NCBI RefSeq assembly: GCF_001678845.1
Contig: NZ_MAIQ01000001.1
Coordinates: forward strand, 333,146 to 397,145
Source of the DNA: Christensenella intestinihominis
Lineage (GTDB): Bacteria; Bacillota; Clostridia; Christensenellales; Christensenellaceae
Direction: 5' to 3'
DNA length: 64,000 nt
A program made the position numbers and the translations under genes. Positions within the stretch are counted from its first letter, which is position 1. Each line of letters opens with the position of its first letter. Below, in pieces: positions 40,896-48,886 of the stretch. The notes beneath the pieces were generated by a model. That model worked only from the letters and a program-made list of their open reading frames with translations, did not search any database and had not been told where the DNA came from.

Positions 40896-40921
40896 AACGC
40901 CCGGTTAAGTACCGGGCGTTT
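40896..40921 (-). terminator. Terminator of the hydrogenase operon
   Basis: A near-perfect stem AACGCCCGGT / ACCGGGCGTT with a 4-6-base loop, 20 bases after the hydA stop, followed on the minus strand by TTTGCATTTT. Confidence 0.8.
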
Positions 40922-40940
40922 TGTATCAGGTTCCTTGAAA

Positions 40941-42683
40941 TTACTGTTCCTTATATTTTGGTTTTGCCTCATAGAAGGTATGCAGCAATTCATGCGCCTT
41001 ATGACTGTTCGGTTCTCCCAGAAAATCATTATAAAGCTTCTGGATGTCCGGATTCTCATGAGATTTCCGCAGCGGCTTATCACAATCTTCGTCATACAGG
41101 CCTTGCGCACGGACGACACGCGGGTCGAGTACGTTTTTGACGCGTGCCGATACAATCGGCTGTCCGCCGCCGTTTACGCATCCGCCCGGGCATGCCATAA
41201 TCTCAATGAAATGATACTCTTTTTCGCCGGAGCGTACCGCTTCGAGCAACTTCCTGGCGTTGCCTGTCCCGCTGGCCACGGCAACCTTCACCGGCATATC
41301 GCCGACCATGATCTCCGCTTCCTTGATGCCCGCAATTCCGCGCACATCGCAGAAATCAATGCTCTTAAGCTCTTCGCCCGTCAGCACCTCCGCGACCGTG
41401 CGGAGCGCCGCTTCCATAACGCCGCCGGTCGCACCAAAGATAACGCCCGCGCCGGTAGAAGTCCCGAGCACAGGATCAAAATCTTCATCCGGCAGGTTCA
41501 CAAAATCAATGCCTGCTTCTTTAATCATCTGTGCCATTTCACGCGTCGTAAGCACCGCGTCTACATCCGGATAACCGGCTGCATCTTCGCCTGCACGGTC
41601 CTTTTCATACTTTTTGGCTGTACACGGCATAACGGATACGGTGAAAATCTTCGCCGGGTCAATGCCGTTTTCCTGCGCATAATAGGACTTAATGATCGCG
41701 CCCAGCATCTGGTGGGGCGATTTGCAGCTTGAAAGATTATCAAGCATATCCGGGAAGAAATATTCCGCAAACTTGATCCATCCCGGCGAACAGGACGTAA
41801 TCATCGGAAGCTTCCCGCCGTTTTTCACACGGTTGATAAATTCGTAGCCTTCTTCCATGATCGTAAGGTCTGCACCGAAATCCGTATCAAACACCTTATC
41901 AAAGCCCATTCTGCGAAGCGCGGCCGCAAGTTTGCCTGTAACGCGCGTGCCCATCGGCATTCCAAATTCCTCCCCGATCGCTACGCGGACAGCCGGAGCG
42001 GGCTGGACCACAACGTGCATATTCGGATTGTGCAATGCCGCCCATACATTGTCGATCTCGCTTTTTTCAGAAAGCGCGCCAACCGGGCAGGAAACGATAC
42101 ACTGCCCGCAATTGATGCACGGAACATCCACGAGGGATTTGCCCCATACGGGCTCCACCATCGTCTTGAAACCACGGTTGGTCGAACCGATAACGCCTAC
42201 CGTCTGAATTTTTTCACAGGCGGCGATACAGCGTTTGCACAGCACGCATTTATTGGGATTGCGCACAACGGAAACCGACTGGTCGTCGATGTCCTTGTAA
42301 ATTTTTTCGCCTTCGTATTTGATGTTGCGGATATTGAATTCATCCGCAAGCGTCTGCAGCTCACAGTTTTTGTTGCGCACACACGTCAGGCATTCCCTGT
42401 CGTGATTGGAGAGCAGGAGGTCAAGGCTTACCTTCCTGGCCTTCAGCACCTTCTCGGATTTTGTAAAAACTTCCATTCCCTCCGCCACGGGAAGCACGCA
42501 GGCCGCCTGGAGCGCAGGATTGTTTTTCACTTCAACAAGGCATATCCGGCATGCGCCGATTGCGTTCACTCCCTTTAAAAAACAGAGCGTCGGGATGTCG
42601 ATATTTGCCTTTCTTGCAGCGTCAAGCACTGTGGAATTATCTGGCGCTTCAACTTTTACGCCGTCTATCGTCAACGATACCAT
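40941..42683 (-). CDS. hydA: NADH-dependent [FeFe] hydrogenase, catalytic subunit A
   Basis: 580 residues. Catalytic H2-producing subunit of a HydABC complex. Order of domains: plant-type 2Fe-2S (Cys34, 45, 48, 62), His-ligated 4Fe-4S (H94, C98, C101, C107), two 4Fe-4S clusters (C146-C156 and C189-C199), and the H-cluster domain with TSCSPGW (296-302), MPCTAKK (C354) and MACPGGCVNGGGQP (C498, C502). The first loop has Ser299 where the classical enzyme has its cluster Cys, and an extra Cys320. GGAGG lies 10 bases before ATG. It is the last gene of the operon. Confidence 0.95.
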   Translation of the reverse strand: MVSLTIDGVKVEAPDNSTVLDAARKANIDIPTLCFLKGVNAIGACRICLVEVKNNPALQAACVLPVAEGMEVFTKSEKVLKARKVSLDLLLSNHDRECLTCVRNKNCELQTLADEFNIRNIKYEGEKIYKDIDDQSVSVVRNPNKCVLCKRCIAACEKIQTVGVIGSTNRGFKTMVEPVWGKSLVDVPCINCGQCIVSCPVGALSEKSEIDNVWAALHNPNMHVVVQPAPAVRVAIGEEFGMPMGTRVTGKLAAALRRMGFDKVFDTDFGADLTIMEEGYEFINRVKNGGKLPMITSCSPGWIKFAEYFFPDMLDNLSSCKSPHQMLGAIIKSYYAQENGIDPAKIFTVSVMPCTAKKYEKDRAGEDAAGYPDVDAVLTTREMAQMIKEAGIDFVNLPDEDFDPVLGTSTGAGVIFGATGGVMEAALRTVAEVLTGEELKSIDFCDVRGIAGIKEAEIMVGDMPVKVAVASGTGNARKLLEAVRSGEKEYHFIEIMACPGGCVNGGGQPIVSARVKNVLDPRVVRAQGLYDEDCDKPLRKSHENPDIQKLYNDFLGEPNSHKAHELLHTFYEAKPKYKEQ

Positions 42684-42701
42684 ATCACTTAATCCTCCTT
42701 C

Positions 42702-44492
42702 TTATCTCTTGATTGCATCGAATTTACATTTCTCGATGCAAGCACCGCATTTAATGCACTTATCCGGATCAATGTGATGTGGTTGTTTCTTTTCTCCGGT
42801 AATTGCGTCGGCCGGGCAAACGCGTGCACACATTCCGCATCCAATACATTTGGATGGAATAATCTCATACACCAAAAGCTGCTGGCAGTGCCCTGCCGGA
42901 CAACGTTTGTCGTAAATATGCGCTTCGTATTCGTCTCTGAAATATTTGATCGTGGACAACACCGGATTCGGAGCCGTTTTCCCAAGTCCGCACAGAGCGC
43001 CCGCCTTAATGCTCTCGCCGAGTTCAATCAGCTTTTCAATATCGCCGGGTTTTCCTTTGCCGTCCGTAATGCGCTGCAAAATTTCAAGCATACGCTTTGT
43101 GCCGATCCGGCAGGGCGGGCATTTCCCGCAGGACTCGTCAACAGTAAAATCCAGGAAAAACTTAGCGACGTCAACCATGCAGTTGTCTTCGTCCATAACA
43201 ATCAGGCCGCCCGAGCCCATCATCGACCCGATAGAGGTAAGCGTATCGTAGTCTATTTTCAGGTCGAGGTGTTCCGCCGGAATGCATCCGCCGGAAGGTC
43301 CGCCCGTCTGGGCCGCCTTGAACTTCTTGCCGTCCGGAATTCCGCCGCCGATGTCATAAATAACTTCGCGGAGCGTTGTTCCCATCGGGATTTCCACAAG
43401 GCCCGTGTTATTGATCTTTCCGCCGAGCGCAAACACCTTTGTGCCCTTGGATTTTTCGGTTCCCATGGAACCGAACCATTCCGCGCCCTTAAGGATAATC
43501 TGCGGAATATTGGCCAGCGTCTCAACATTGTTGATAATCGTCGGTTTGCCAAACAGGCCCTTATTCGCCGGGAACGGCGGCTTCGGCCGCGGTTCGCCGC
43601 GGTGGCCTTCGATCGATTCCATCAAAGCCGTCTCTTCGCCGCACACAAACGCGCCTGCGCCAAGCCTGATTTCAATATCAAATTTAAAATCAGTACCAAA
43701 TATTCCCTCGCCAAGCAAACCATATTCGCGCGCCTGGTCTATCGCAATCTGGAGCCGCTTTACCGCGATCGGGTATTCCGCACGCACATAAACATAACCC
43801 ATATTTGCGCCGATTGCATAGCCGGCAATCGACATCGCTTCGATCACGCTGTGCGGGTCGCCCTCGAGGACGGAACGGTCCATAAACGCGCCCGGGTCGC
43901 CCTCGTCCGCATTACAGATAACATATTTCTGGTCTCCCTTGGCGTCGTGCCCAAACTGCCACTTTACGCCCGTCGGGAAACCGCCGCCGCCGCGGCCCCT
44001 GAGCCCCGAAGCCTTGATGACATCGATCACTTCCTGCGGTGTTTTTTCCGTCAGGCATGTCCCAAGCGCTTTGTAGCCGTCAAAAGCAATATATTCGTCA
44101 ATCACTTCCGGATCAATCACGCCGCAGTTCCTGAGCGCGACACGATTTTGTTTCTTATAGAATTCGATATCGTCGAGCGTCGTTGCAACGTCCTCTTCCT
44201 TATCCTCTTTATGCAGCAAACGTTCTACGATACGTCCCTTAAGCAGGTGTTCTTCAACAATCTCGTCAACATCCTCAACCTTCACCCTGCTGTAGAACGC
44301 GCCTTCCGGGTAGACGATCACGATCGGTCCGGCCTCGCACAGGCCAAAGCACCCGGTCCTGACTATCTTTACTTCTTTATCCAGCCCTTTTTCTGCAATA
44401 TCCTTCTCAAAGCGTTCGATCAGTTCCGCAGAACCGGAGGACGTACAGCCCGTACCCCCGCATACCAATACATGCGCACGATAAAAATCCAT
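42702..44492 (-). CDS. hydB: NADH-binding subunit B of the bifurcating hydrogenase (NuoF-like)
   Basis: 596 residues. HydB carries FMN and the NAD site where electrons are split or merged between NADH and ferredoxin. An N-terminal thioredoxin-like 2Fe-2S domain (CGGTGCTSSGS, TGCFGLCEAGP) is followed by the NuoF core: GLRGRGGGGFPTG (NAD/FMN), CNADEGDPGAFMDRS, ETALMESIEG, and the 4Fe-4S site ESCGKCPPCRIGTKRM. Two ferredoxin-type 4Fe-4S clusters (CIGCGMCARVCP, CIKCGACIEKC) end the protein. All parts of a HydB are present. Confidence 0.95.
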   Translation of the reverse strand: MDFYRAHVLVCGGTGCTSSGSAELIERFEKDIAEKGLDKEVKIVRTGCFGLCEAGPIVIVYPEGAFYSRVKVEDVDEIVEEHLLKGRIVERLLHKEDKEEDVATTLDDIEFYKKQNRVALRNCGVIDPEVIDEYIAFDGYKALGTCLTEKTPQEVIDVIKASGLRGRGGGGFPTGVKWQFGHDAKGDQKYVICNADEGDPGAFMDRSVLEGDPHSVIEAMSIAGYAIGANMGYVYVRAEYPIAVKRLQIAIDQAREYGLLGEGIFGTDFKFDIEIRLGAGAFVCGEETALMESIEGHRGEPRPKPPFPANKGLFGKPTIINNVETLANIPQIILKGAEWFGSMGTEKSKGTKVFALGGKINNTGLVEIPMGTTLREVIYDIGGGIPDGKKFKAAQTGGPSGGCIPAEHLDLKIDYDTLTSIGSMMGSGGLIVMDEDNCMVDVAKFFLDFTVDESCGKCPPCRIGTKRMLEILQRITDGKGKPGDIEKLIELGESIKAGALCGLGKTAPNPVLSTIKYFRDEYEAHIYDKRCPAGHCQQLLVYEIIPSKCIGCGMCARVCPADAITGEKKQPHHIDPDKCIKCGACIEKCKFDAIKR

Positions 44493-44523
44493 TTATCCTA
44501 AACCTCCAATTAAATGTACAAAG

Positions 44524-44901
44524 TCAAGCGTTATTTTTTTCGTAATACCCAATGGTATATTCCGTTACGATATTACCATTCACCAGATGTTCCGCAACAA
44601 CACGCTTCGCCTTTTCCGCATCCATTTTCACATACGTGACTTTCTCCTGCCCCGGCATGAATACTTCTGCGATAGGCTCGAGACGGCATACTCCGATGCA
44701 TCCCGTCTGCGAAACGACAACATCGGAAAGCCCGCGTGTTGCAACCTCATCCACGAACGCCTGAAGTACAGGACGTGCGCCTGCCGCGATTCCACAGGTA
44801 GCCATTCCGACAACAACGCGTTTTTCAGCATCATTTTTACGGATATCCACCTTACCCTGCATCCTGTTCCTGATTGCTTCCAATTCCTGAAGTGACTTCA
44901 T
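44524..44901 (-). CDS. Thioredoxin-like [2Fe-2S] ferredoxin of the hydrogenase operon (HydD-like)
   Basis: 125 residues. Four cysteines in TCGIAAGARPVL and QTGCIGVCRLEP fit a thioredoxin-like 2Fe-2S fold. The order nuoE-like, ATPase-like, this gene, hydB, hydA matches the hydCEDBA cluster I recall from Acetobacterium woodii, where this position is hydD. Its first Cys pair is not in the usual spacing (only C36 and then C67, C71), so only three or four ligands are evident and cluster binding is not certain. It is the first gene after a strong internal promoter. Confidence 0.85.
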   Translation of the reverse strand: MKSLQELEAIRNRMQGKVDIRKNDAEKRVVVGMATCGIAAGARPVLQAFVDEVATRGLSDVVVSQTGCIGVCRLEPIAEVFMPGQEKVTYVKMDAEKAKRVVAEHLVNGNIVTEYTIGYYEKNNA

Positions 44902-45026
44902 ATTTTTTACTCCCCATACTTCTTAAAACACCTTCTGACCGAACATGTTTTAATCCGCTTTTTCGGCAAGCGGTTGGCCGAGATATGAAATGTTTTTTCC
45001 CACAGCGTGGGCTGCAAAATATTTTA

Positions 45027-45044
45027 TTCACATTAATTAGTGAA
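45027..45044. repeat. Inverted repeat in the hydrogenase leader
   Basis: TTCAC and GTGAA arms flank an 8-base AT centre. It lies about 25-45 bases downstream of the -10 element of the promoter at 45070-45098, where a repressor would block elongation. It resembles no consensus that I can name with confidence. Confidence 0.5.
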
Positions 45045-45069
45045 AAAAAAGACAATTTTTCCATCTGCT

Positions 45070-45098
45070 ATTATATCAGCAATATACTGCAAAATCAA
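45070..45098 (-). promoter_or_regulatory. Promoter of hydD-hydB-hydA
   Basis: TTGATT, 17 bases, TATAAT. It starts a leader of about 160 bases before the ferredoxin gene. Confidence 0.8.
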
Positions 45099-45126
45099 CT
45101 TCTTTCGTGAAAAATTAACCATATTA

Positions 45127-45261
45127 TTAATTCATTTTCCAGAAAATTATTTTGTACTGACATTCGTACCATTCCGCGATTCGGATCGCGCGGCTTCCGC
45201 CGGTCTCGAAATAGTGCATAGGACAGAGCATTTTTCCGGTTTGCGATCCCGGTATTACCAT
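45127..45261 (-). CDS. Possible small Cys-containing protein of 44 residues
   Basis: In the 455-base gap between the ATPase gene and the ferredoxin gene an open frame starts at ATG 45261 right after AAGAGGAGG and runs 44 codons. Its middle reads CPMHYFETGGSRAIRIAEW followed by YEC and it ends FWKMN. The Cys/His pattern is suggestive of metal binding, but I do not recognise the family. The ribosome site is very close to ATG (2 bases), which weakens the case. It lies between a terminator and a promoter. Confidence 0.35.
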   Translation of the reverse strand: MVIPGSQTGKMLCPMHYFETGGSRAIRIAEWYECQYKIIFWKMN

Positions 45262-45316
45262 GTCCTCCTCTTGGGCAGGCCTACAGCGCTATCCTTTGTT
45301 TCAAATATCCGCAAGT

Positions 45317-45353
45317 AAAAAAAAGGACCCTCGCAAAACGCCAGGGTCTTTTA
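45317..45353 (-). terminator. Terminator after the ATPase-like gene
   Basis: Minus-strand GACCCT / AGGGTC stem with an 11-base loop, followed by CT8. It divides the hydrogenase cluster into two transcription units. Confidence 0.78.
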
Positions 45354-45356
45354 CAG

Positions 45357-45908
45357 TTAAAACATTACGTATTCCGACGGGAATACCTCGTCCAGATTTT
45401 CTTTCAGCCATGCTGATACATCCGGCAAATCAAGCGGTACGTCCTGCCCGAGCACCTTACGTACTTCGCGCGTATCGAGCGCATCTTCCCGCCCGTCAAT
45501 CACCACCCGGATCACAAAATCAATCGCCGGGTTGCAGACGATAAGCGAATGCGCCGTTCCCGCAAAATCGCCGATCGGCGGACGGTCTATATTATCAAGC
45601 ACATAGACCGCCGAAAGCTCCGTCCCTTTTCCCTCTTCGGAATCAATCGTGAAGCTTCCGCCCGAATTTTCCGCACCTGCCTTAAAAAGCGATATTCCAA
45701 GCCCCACCTTTCGCGTCGTACGCGTTGTCACAAACGGGCTTGTCACATGCATAAGCATTTCCCGGCTCATACCCTTTCCATTGTCTTTAACCGTAACGGA
45801 AACGGTATCCTCCCGGCTTTCAATCTCAAGCGATATTTCAATCAGGGTCGCATTCGCCGTAATTGAATTCTGCACAATATCCATGATGTGCAGCGCAATC
45901 TCTTTCAT
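45357..45908 (-). CDS. Histidine-kinase-like ATPase of the hydrogenase operon (HydE-like)
   Basis: 183 residues. The GHKL ATPase motifs are clear: MDIVQNSITANA (N box), VKDNGKGMS (G1), TRKVGLGISLFKAGAENSGG (G2). There is no dimerisation/phosphoacceptor domain, so it is not a sensor kinase on its own. The last 70 residues are family-specific. It sits between the nuoE/hydC gene and the ferredoxin gene as in acetogen hydrogenase clusters (position hydE). Role unknown; a regulatory or assembly ATPase is likely. Confidence 0.82.
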   Translation of the reverse strand: MKEIALHIMDIVQNSITANATLIEISLEIESREDTVSVTVKDNGKGMSREMLMHVTSPFVTTRTTRKVGLGISLFKAGAENSGGSFTIDSEEGKGTELSAVYVLDNIDRPPIGDFAGTAHSLIVCNPAIDFVIRVVIDGREDALDTREVRKVLGQDVPLDLPDVSAWLKENLDEVFPSEYVMF

Positions 45909-45920
45909 GGCCGTCGGCCG

Positions 45921-46406
45921 TTACTGTTTATTTCTATAGAGGCCGATGATCCCCGGGATATCTTCCGGTTTCAGTCTTCCATAGACCTGGTCGTCAATCA
46001 TAATAACCGGCGCGAGACCGCAGCAGCCGAGGCAGCGCGTTGCTTCAAGGGTAAACAGGGAATCCGGCGTTGTCCCGCCCGGAGCCGTCTGCAACTCATC
46101 ACCAAGCGCGTTTAAGATACCCTCCGCTTTTTTAACATAGCATGCCGTACCCATGCATACGCCGATTACATGCTTGCCCTTGGGTTCCAGCGCAAACTGC
46201 GAATAGAATGTCGCCACGCCATAAATATCGGTCATCGGGATTTGCATCTCTTCCGAGATGAATTTCTGTACGTCAAACGGCAGCGATCCGAAAATTTCCT
46301 GTGCTTTCTGCATAATCGGCATCAGCGGACCAGGTTTTTTCACTGTCTCTGCAATATAGCCTTTTAATTCGTCATACTTTGCTTGTACTTCTGCGGTGTT
46401 CCCCAT
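45921..46406 (-). CDS. hydC: NADH-dependent hydrogenase subunit C (NuoE-like)
   Basis: 161 residues. The 2Fe-2S thioredoxin-like subunit of the bifurcating hydrogenase. The N-terminal helical part has LMPIMQKAQEIFGSLP and DIYGVATFYSQF; the cluster Cys are in CMGTACYVK and TRCLGCCGLAPVI. It has a strong ribosome site (GGAGG) and a probable Rex operator about 90 bases upstream. Confidence 0.94.
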   Translation of the reverse strand: MGNTAEVQAKYDELKGYIAETVKKPGPLMPIMQKAQEIFGSLPFDVQKFISEEMQIPMTDIYGVATFYSQFALEPKGKHVIGVCMGTACYVKKAEGILNALGDELQTAPGGTTPDSLFTLEATRCLGCCGLAPVIMIDDQVYGRLKPEDIPGIIGLYRNKQ

Positions 46407-46495
46407 GGAAAAGTGCCTCCTTAAATAATCAACCTCTGGATTTTATTGTTTCCGAAAAATATTTTACCATATAATAATTTGTTTTGCATCATTTT

Positions 46496-46513
46496 TTGTG
46501 AAATTAGTCACAT
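46496..46513. promoter_or_regulatory. Probable Rex-type operator upstream of hydC
   Basis: TTGTGAA-ATTA-GTCACAT compares with the Rex consensus TTGTGAA-N4-TTCACAA: seven of seven in the left arm and five of seven in the right. It overlaps the stop of the PHP gene, 90 bases before hydC. Rex senses NADH/NAD and often controls fermentation and hydrogenase genes. Confidence 0.55.
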
Positions 46514-47196
46514 AATTTTTGTAGAATTGTTCGGACATTTGCCTCTTCCACTTCGAGATACCGTTCCCGCTCCGCAATTTGCCACAAGTTATGCGCATCC
46601 GACGAGTGGATTTGCTCAAAACGCGACACATCGTTTTCAATTGCAAGTCCGGGCACCGTCTCGATTGTTTTGAACGAAAGCTGCGGCGGGAAAAAACCAA
46701 GGTTCGCCAGCACGGAATTCGCGCCTTTATTGATATGGGCCGGAATCGAATATCCGCCATATTCCCGGATCAGCGCGCAGCTCTCGTCAATGTCATAGGG
46801 CAAGGCCGAAATTAAAAGCTTATCAAGCTTTCCCACCACTTCATCGTTTTCATCCATAATAAGCTGGTTTCCAAAATAGTCCGGTTTATTTTGAATGTCC
46901 GGAAGCGCGTCATACAGCATATCTCCAAATTCCCGCGCCGCTTCCGGCGCCTCAAAAAAAGCAAGAACGTGAACCTCTTCCGCCGTCGTCATCTCGATTC
47001 CCGGCAGAAAAAGAATCCCCGCCTGCCGCGCAACCCTGGCTGCCGCTTCCACGTTCCGTGCGGAATTATGGTCGCTCACCGTAATAAGATCAAGCCCTTT
47101 GAGCCTGGCCATATTGACGATATTGTTAGGCGTCATATCGTCGTCCGCGCACGGTGAAAGCGCGGAATGGATATGAAGGTCATAATACAGGCGCAT
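46504..47196 (-). CDS. PHP-domain metal-dependent phosphoesterase
   Basis: 230 residues. The PHP fold is shown by YDLHIHSALSPC (two His), TVSDHNSARNVEAA, LPGIEMTTAEEVHVLAFF (Glu), GYSIPAHINKG and HSSDAHNLWQI, which provide metal ligands. Substrate unknown; relatives include histidinol phosphatase and nucleotidases. The true start is ATG 47196, one base after the DRTGG gene; the longer frame upstream is not part of the family. It is regularly linked to the HydS/DRTGG group in clostridia, in my recollection. Confidence 0.87.
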   Translation of the reverse strand: MRLYYDLHIHSALSPCADDDMTPNNIVNMARLKGLDLITVSDHNSARNVEAAARVARQAGILFLPGIEMTTAEEVHVLAFFEAPEAAREFGDMLYDALPDIQNKPDYFGNQLIMDENDEVVGKLDKLLISALPYDIDESCALIREYGGYSIPAHINKGANSVLANLGFFPPQLSFKTIETVPGLAIENDVSRFEQIHSSDAHNLWQIAERERYLEVEEANVRTILQKLCD

Positions 47197-47197
47197 G

Positions 47198-47536
47198 TTA
47201 CCCGCCGATTCCCAGCCTGCACAGCTCGCAGCACACGGCATACGACGTTTTGGGCGAAGAGTAAATAACCACGCCTTCCTCTTTGGCTTTATCGATCGTG
47301 GCTTGCGGAACCTCGATATTTTCAGGCACGATGACACAGGCAAAATCGTGCAGGCAGGCAACAGCGATCACATTAAGATGCGTCTGTACGGTAATCCACG
47401 CCATTCCCGCTTCCCCGCGCGCCATGACCCAGCTCAGAAGGTCGCATACGCAGCCATCCGTTACTTCCGCATCTTCCGCAAGACCGTCCGTAAGAAGCTT
47501 CAGCCCCATTTTTTCGGCAATTTCTGCTGTCTTCAT
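47198..47536 (-). CDS. DRTGG-domain protein, second copy
   Basis: 112 residues, a single DRTGG-type domain. EIAEKMGLKLLTDG, VTDGCVCDLLSWVMARGEAGMAWITVQTHLNVIAVACLHDFACVIV-type sequence and PENIEVPQATIDKAKEEGVVIYSS match the family seen beside CBS-domain pyrophosphatases and phosphotransacetylases. It may bind a nucleotide or sense a metabolite. It is coupled to the HydS-like gene by an ATGA overlap. The Cys residues (29, 31, 61, 66, 101, 102, 105) are more frequent than in the first copy. Confidence 0.8.
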   Translation of the reverse strand: MKTAEIAEKMGLKLLTDGLAEDAEVTDGCVCDLLSWVMARGEAGMAWITVQTHLNVIAVACLHDFACVIVPENIEVPQATIDKAKEEGVVIYSSPKTSYAVCCELCRLGIGG

Positions 47537-48858
47537 TCAGTTTCATCCTCCGATATTTTATCTTTGCTTGCAAGGTCCACCATCTCTTCCGCAAGATAAC
47601 GCACCTTTTCTTTCAGTATAAATACGCAGTCCATCTCCTGGGCATGCCCGCGCACAATATCCTCGGCAAGGGCCCTGCACGAAGGCGCGCCGCAGCTTCC
47701 GCAGTCCATCCCCGGAAGCTTCTGGACAAGCTCCTCAATTTGCTGTATCTTACGCAGCGCTTCCATGCGGTCATCGTCCAGTTTCATGACGTCTACGGCT
47801 TCCATCTGCTTTTTGGTTGTCGCAACACCCGAATCGGCATACTCTTCTGCCTGTTCTTCCACGGTCTGGTCAAACCCAATCTCGTCGCATATCTTTTGCA
47901 CGCGCGACTGCGCGACAAACGCGCTTTCAAATACCAGCGGCCCGCCGACGCACCCGCCGACGCATGCAAGACCTTCAAAGAAATCAAGGTCCTTCAGCTT
48001 ATCGTTCTCGATGTCCTCGAGCGCATGCGCAACATTGGAAATTCCGTCTACGGCAAGGGCGTTCTTTTCCCCGACGGCAAACGTTTCCCCGCCGCTGTTG
48101 GCCCATCCGATTCCCTTTGCGGAAGCCTTGACCCCGTCGAACCGTTTCGCGTCCGCCGATTTCAGCTGTCCTGTCAGGAGGCCATAGACCTCAAGAATCG
48201 AGATTGCGCCGTCAACATCGCTTTTTTCCTTTGCAAGCGGCGATTTAATGCTCGTCATTTTTGCCGGGCACGGAGTAATAAAATATGCGCCGATTTCCGA
48301 AATGTCGACATTGTTCTTTTTGGCAAATTCTTCCTTGGCTACCTTGGCCGCAACCTCCACCGGCGCGTCTACCTTGACAACATTGTCAAGAAGCTCCGGA
48401 AAACGCACTTGAATCAACCGCACAACCGCCGGGCATGCAGATGAAATAAGGGGCCGGTTCCCCGGCTTTTCAAGCTCTTTCGCAATTGCTTTCGCACAAA
48501 TTTCCGCCCCCTTGGCTACCTCGAATACATCGTCAAAGCCCATCGTTTTCAGGCCGGACAAAACCCGGTCAACCTTATCGACCTGGTTTACCATTTTAAA
48601 CTGTGCATACAACGCCGGAGCAGGCAGCGCAATTTTATACTTGAACTGGCTGATGCTGGAAAGCGGGTCCGTAACCGCATTTTTTGCATGATAAGGACAG
48701 ACACGGATGCATTCCCCGCAATCAATACACCGTTCCTTCAATATTTTCGCTTTTCCTTTTTGCACACGGATTGCCTCTGTCGGGCACCGTTTAATACAAT
48801 TGGTGCAGCCTGAACACTTTTCTTTTTCAAGACGCACTGAATGAAAATACTTTTCCAT
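47533..48858 (-). CDS. HydS-like sensory [FeFe] hydrogenase homologue
   Basis: 441 residues. Two N-terminal 4Fe-4S clusters (CSGCTNCIKRCP, CIDCGECIRVCP) are followed by an H-cluster-type domain and a C-terminal 4Fe-4S domain (DCGSCGAPSC 385-394, C411). The H-cluster loops are altered: SSACPA (139-144) lacks the proton-relay Cys but keeps C142; TPCPAK has C197; LACVGGCVGGP has C299 and C303. All four cluster Cys are kept. This is the pattern of sensory group C/D enzymes with low turnover. No PAS domain is present, unlike the classical HydS. It lies between the RsbW-like and DRTGG genes. Confidence 0.88.
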   Translation of the reverse strand: MEKYFHSVRLEKEKCSGCTNCIKRCPTEAIRVQKGKAKILKERCIDCGECIRVCPYHAKNAVTDPLSSISQFKYKIALPAPALYAQFKMVNQVDKVDRVLSGLKTMGFDDVFEVAKGAEICAKAIAKELEKPGNRPLISSACPAVVRLIQVRFPELLDNVVKVDAPVEVAAKVAKEEFAKKNNVDISEIGAYFITPCPAKMTSIKSPLAKEKSDVDGAISILEVYGLLTGQLKSADAKRFDGVKASAKGIGWANSGGETFAVGEKNALAVDGISNVAHALEDIENDKLKDLDFFEGLACVGGCVGGPLVFESAFVAQSRVQKICDEIGFDQTVEEQAEEYADSGVATTKKQMEAVDVMKLDDDRMEALRKIQQIEELVQKLPGMDCGSCGAPSCRALAEDIVRGHAQEMDCVFILKEKVRYLAEEMVDLASKDKISEDETE

Positions 48859-48886
48859 TGTAATTGACCATCACTTTATCTCGTCG

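Noticed and set aside
42774-44501. A 575-codon open frame on the plus strand opposite hydB
   Set aside because: It mirrors hydB in a strand-shifted frame, has no domain I recognise and no ribosome site; the minus-strand NuoF motifs are unmistakable.
46497-46512. CRP/FNR site TGTGA-N6-TCACA before hydC
   Set aside because: It fits the CRP core, but the extended left arm TTGTGAA and the NADH-linked genes fit Rex better; CRP-type control of hydrogenase is less usual in clostridia. Not excluded.
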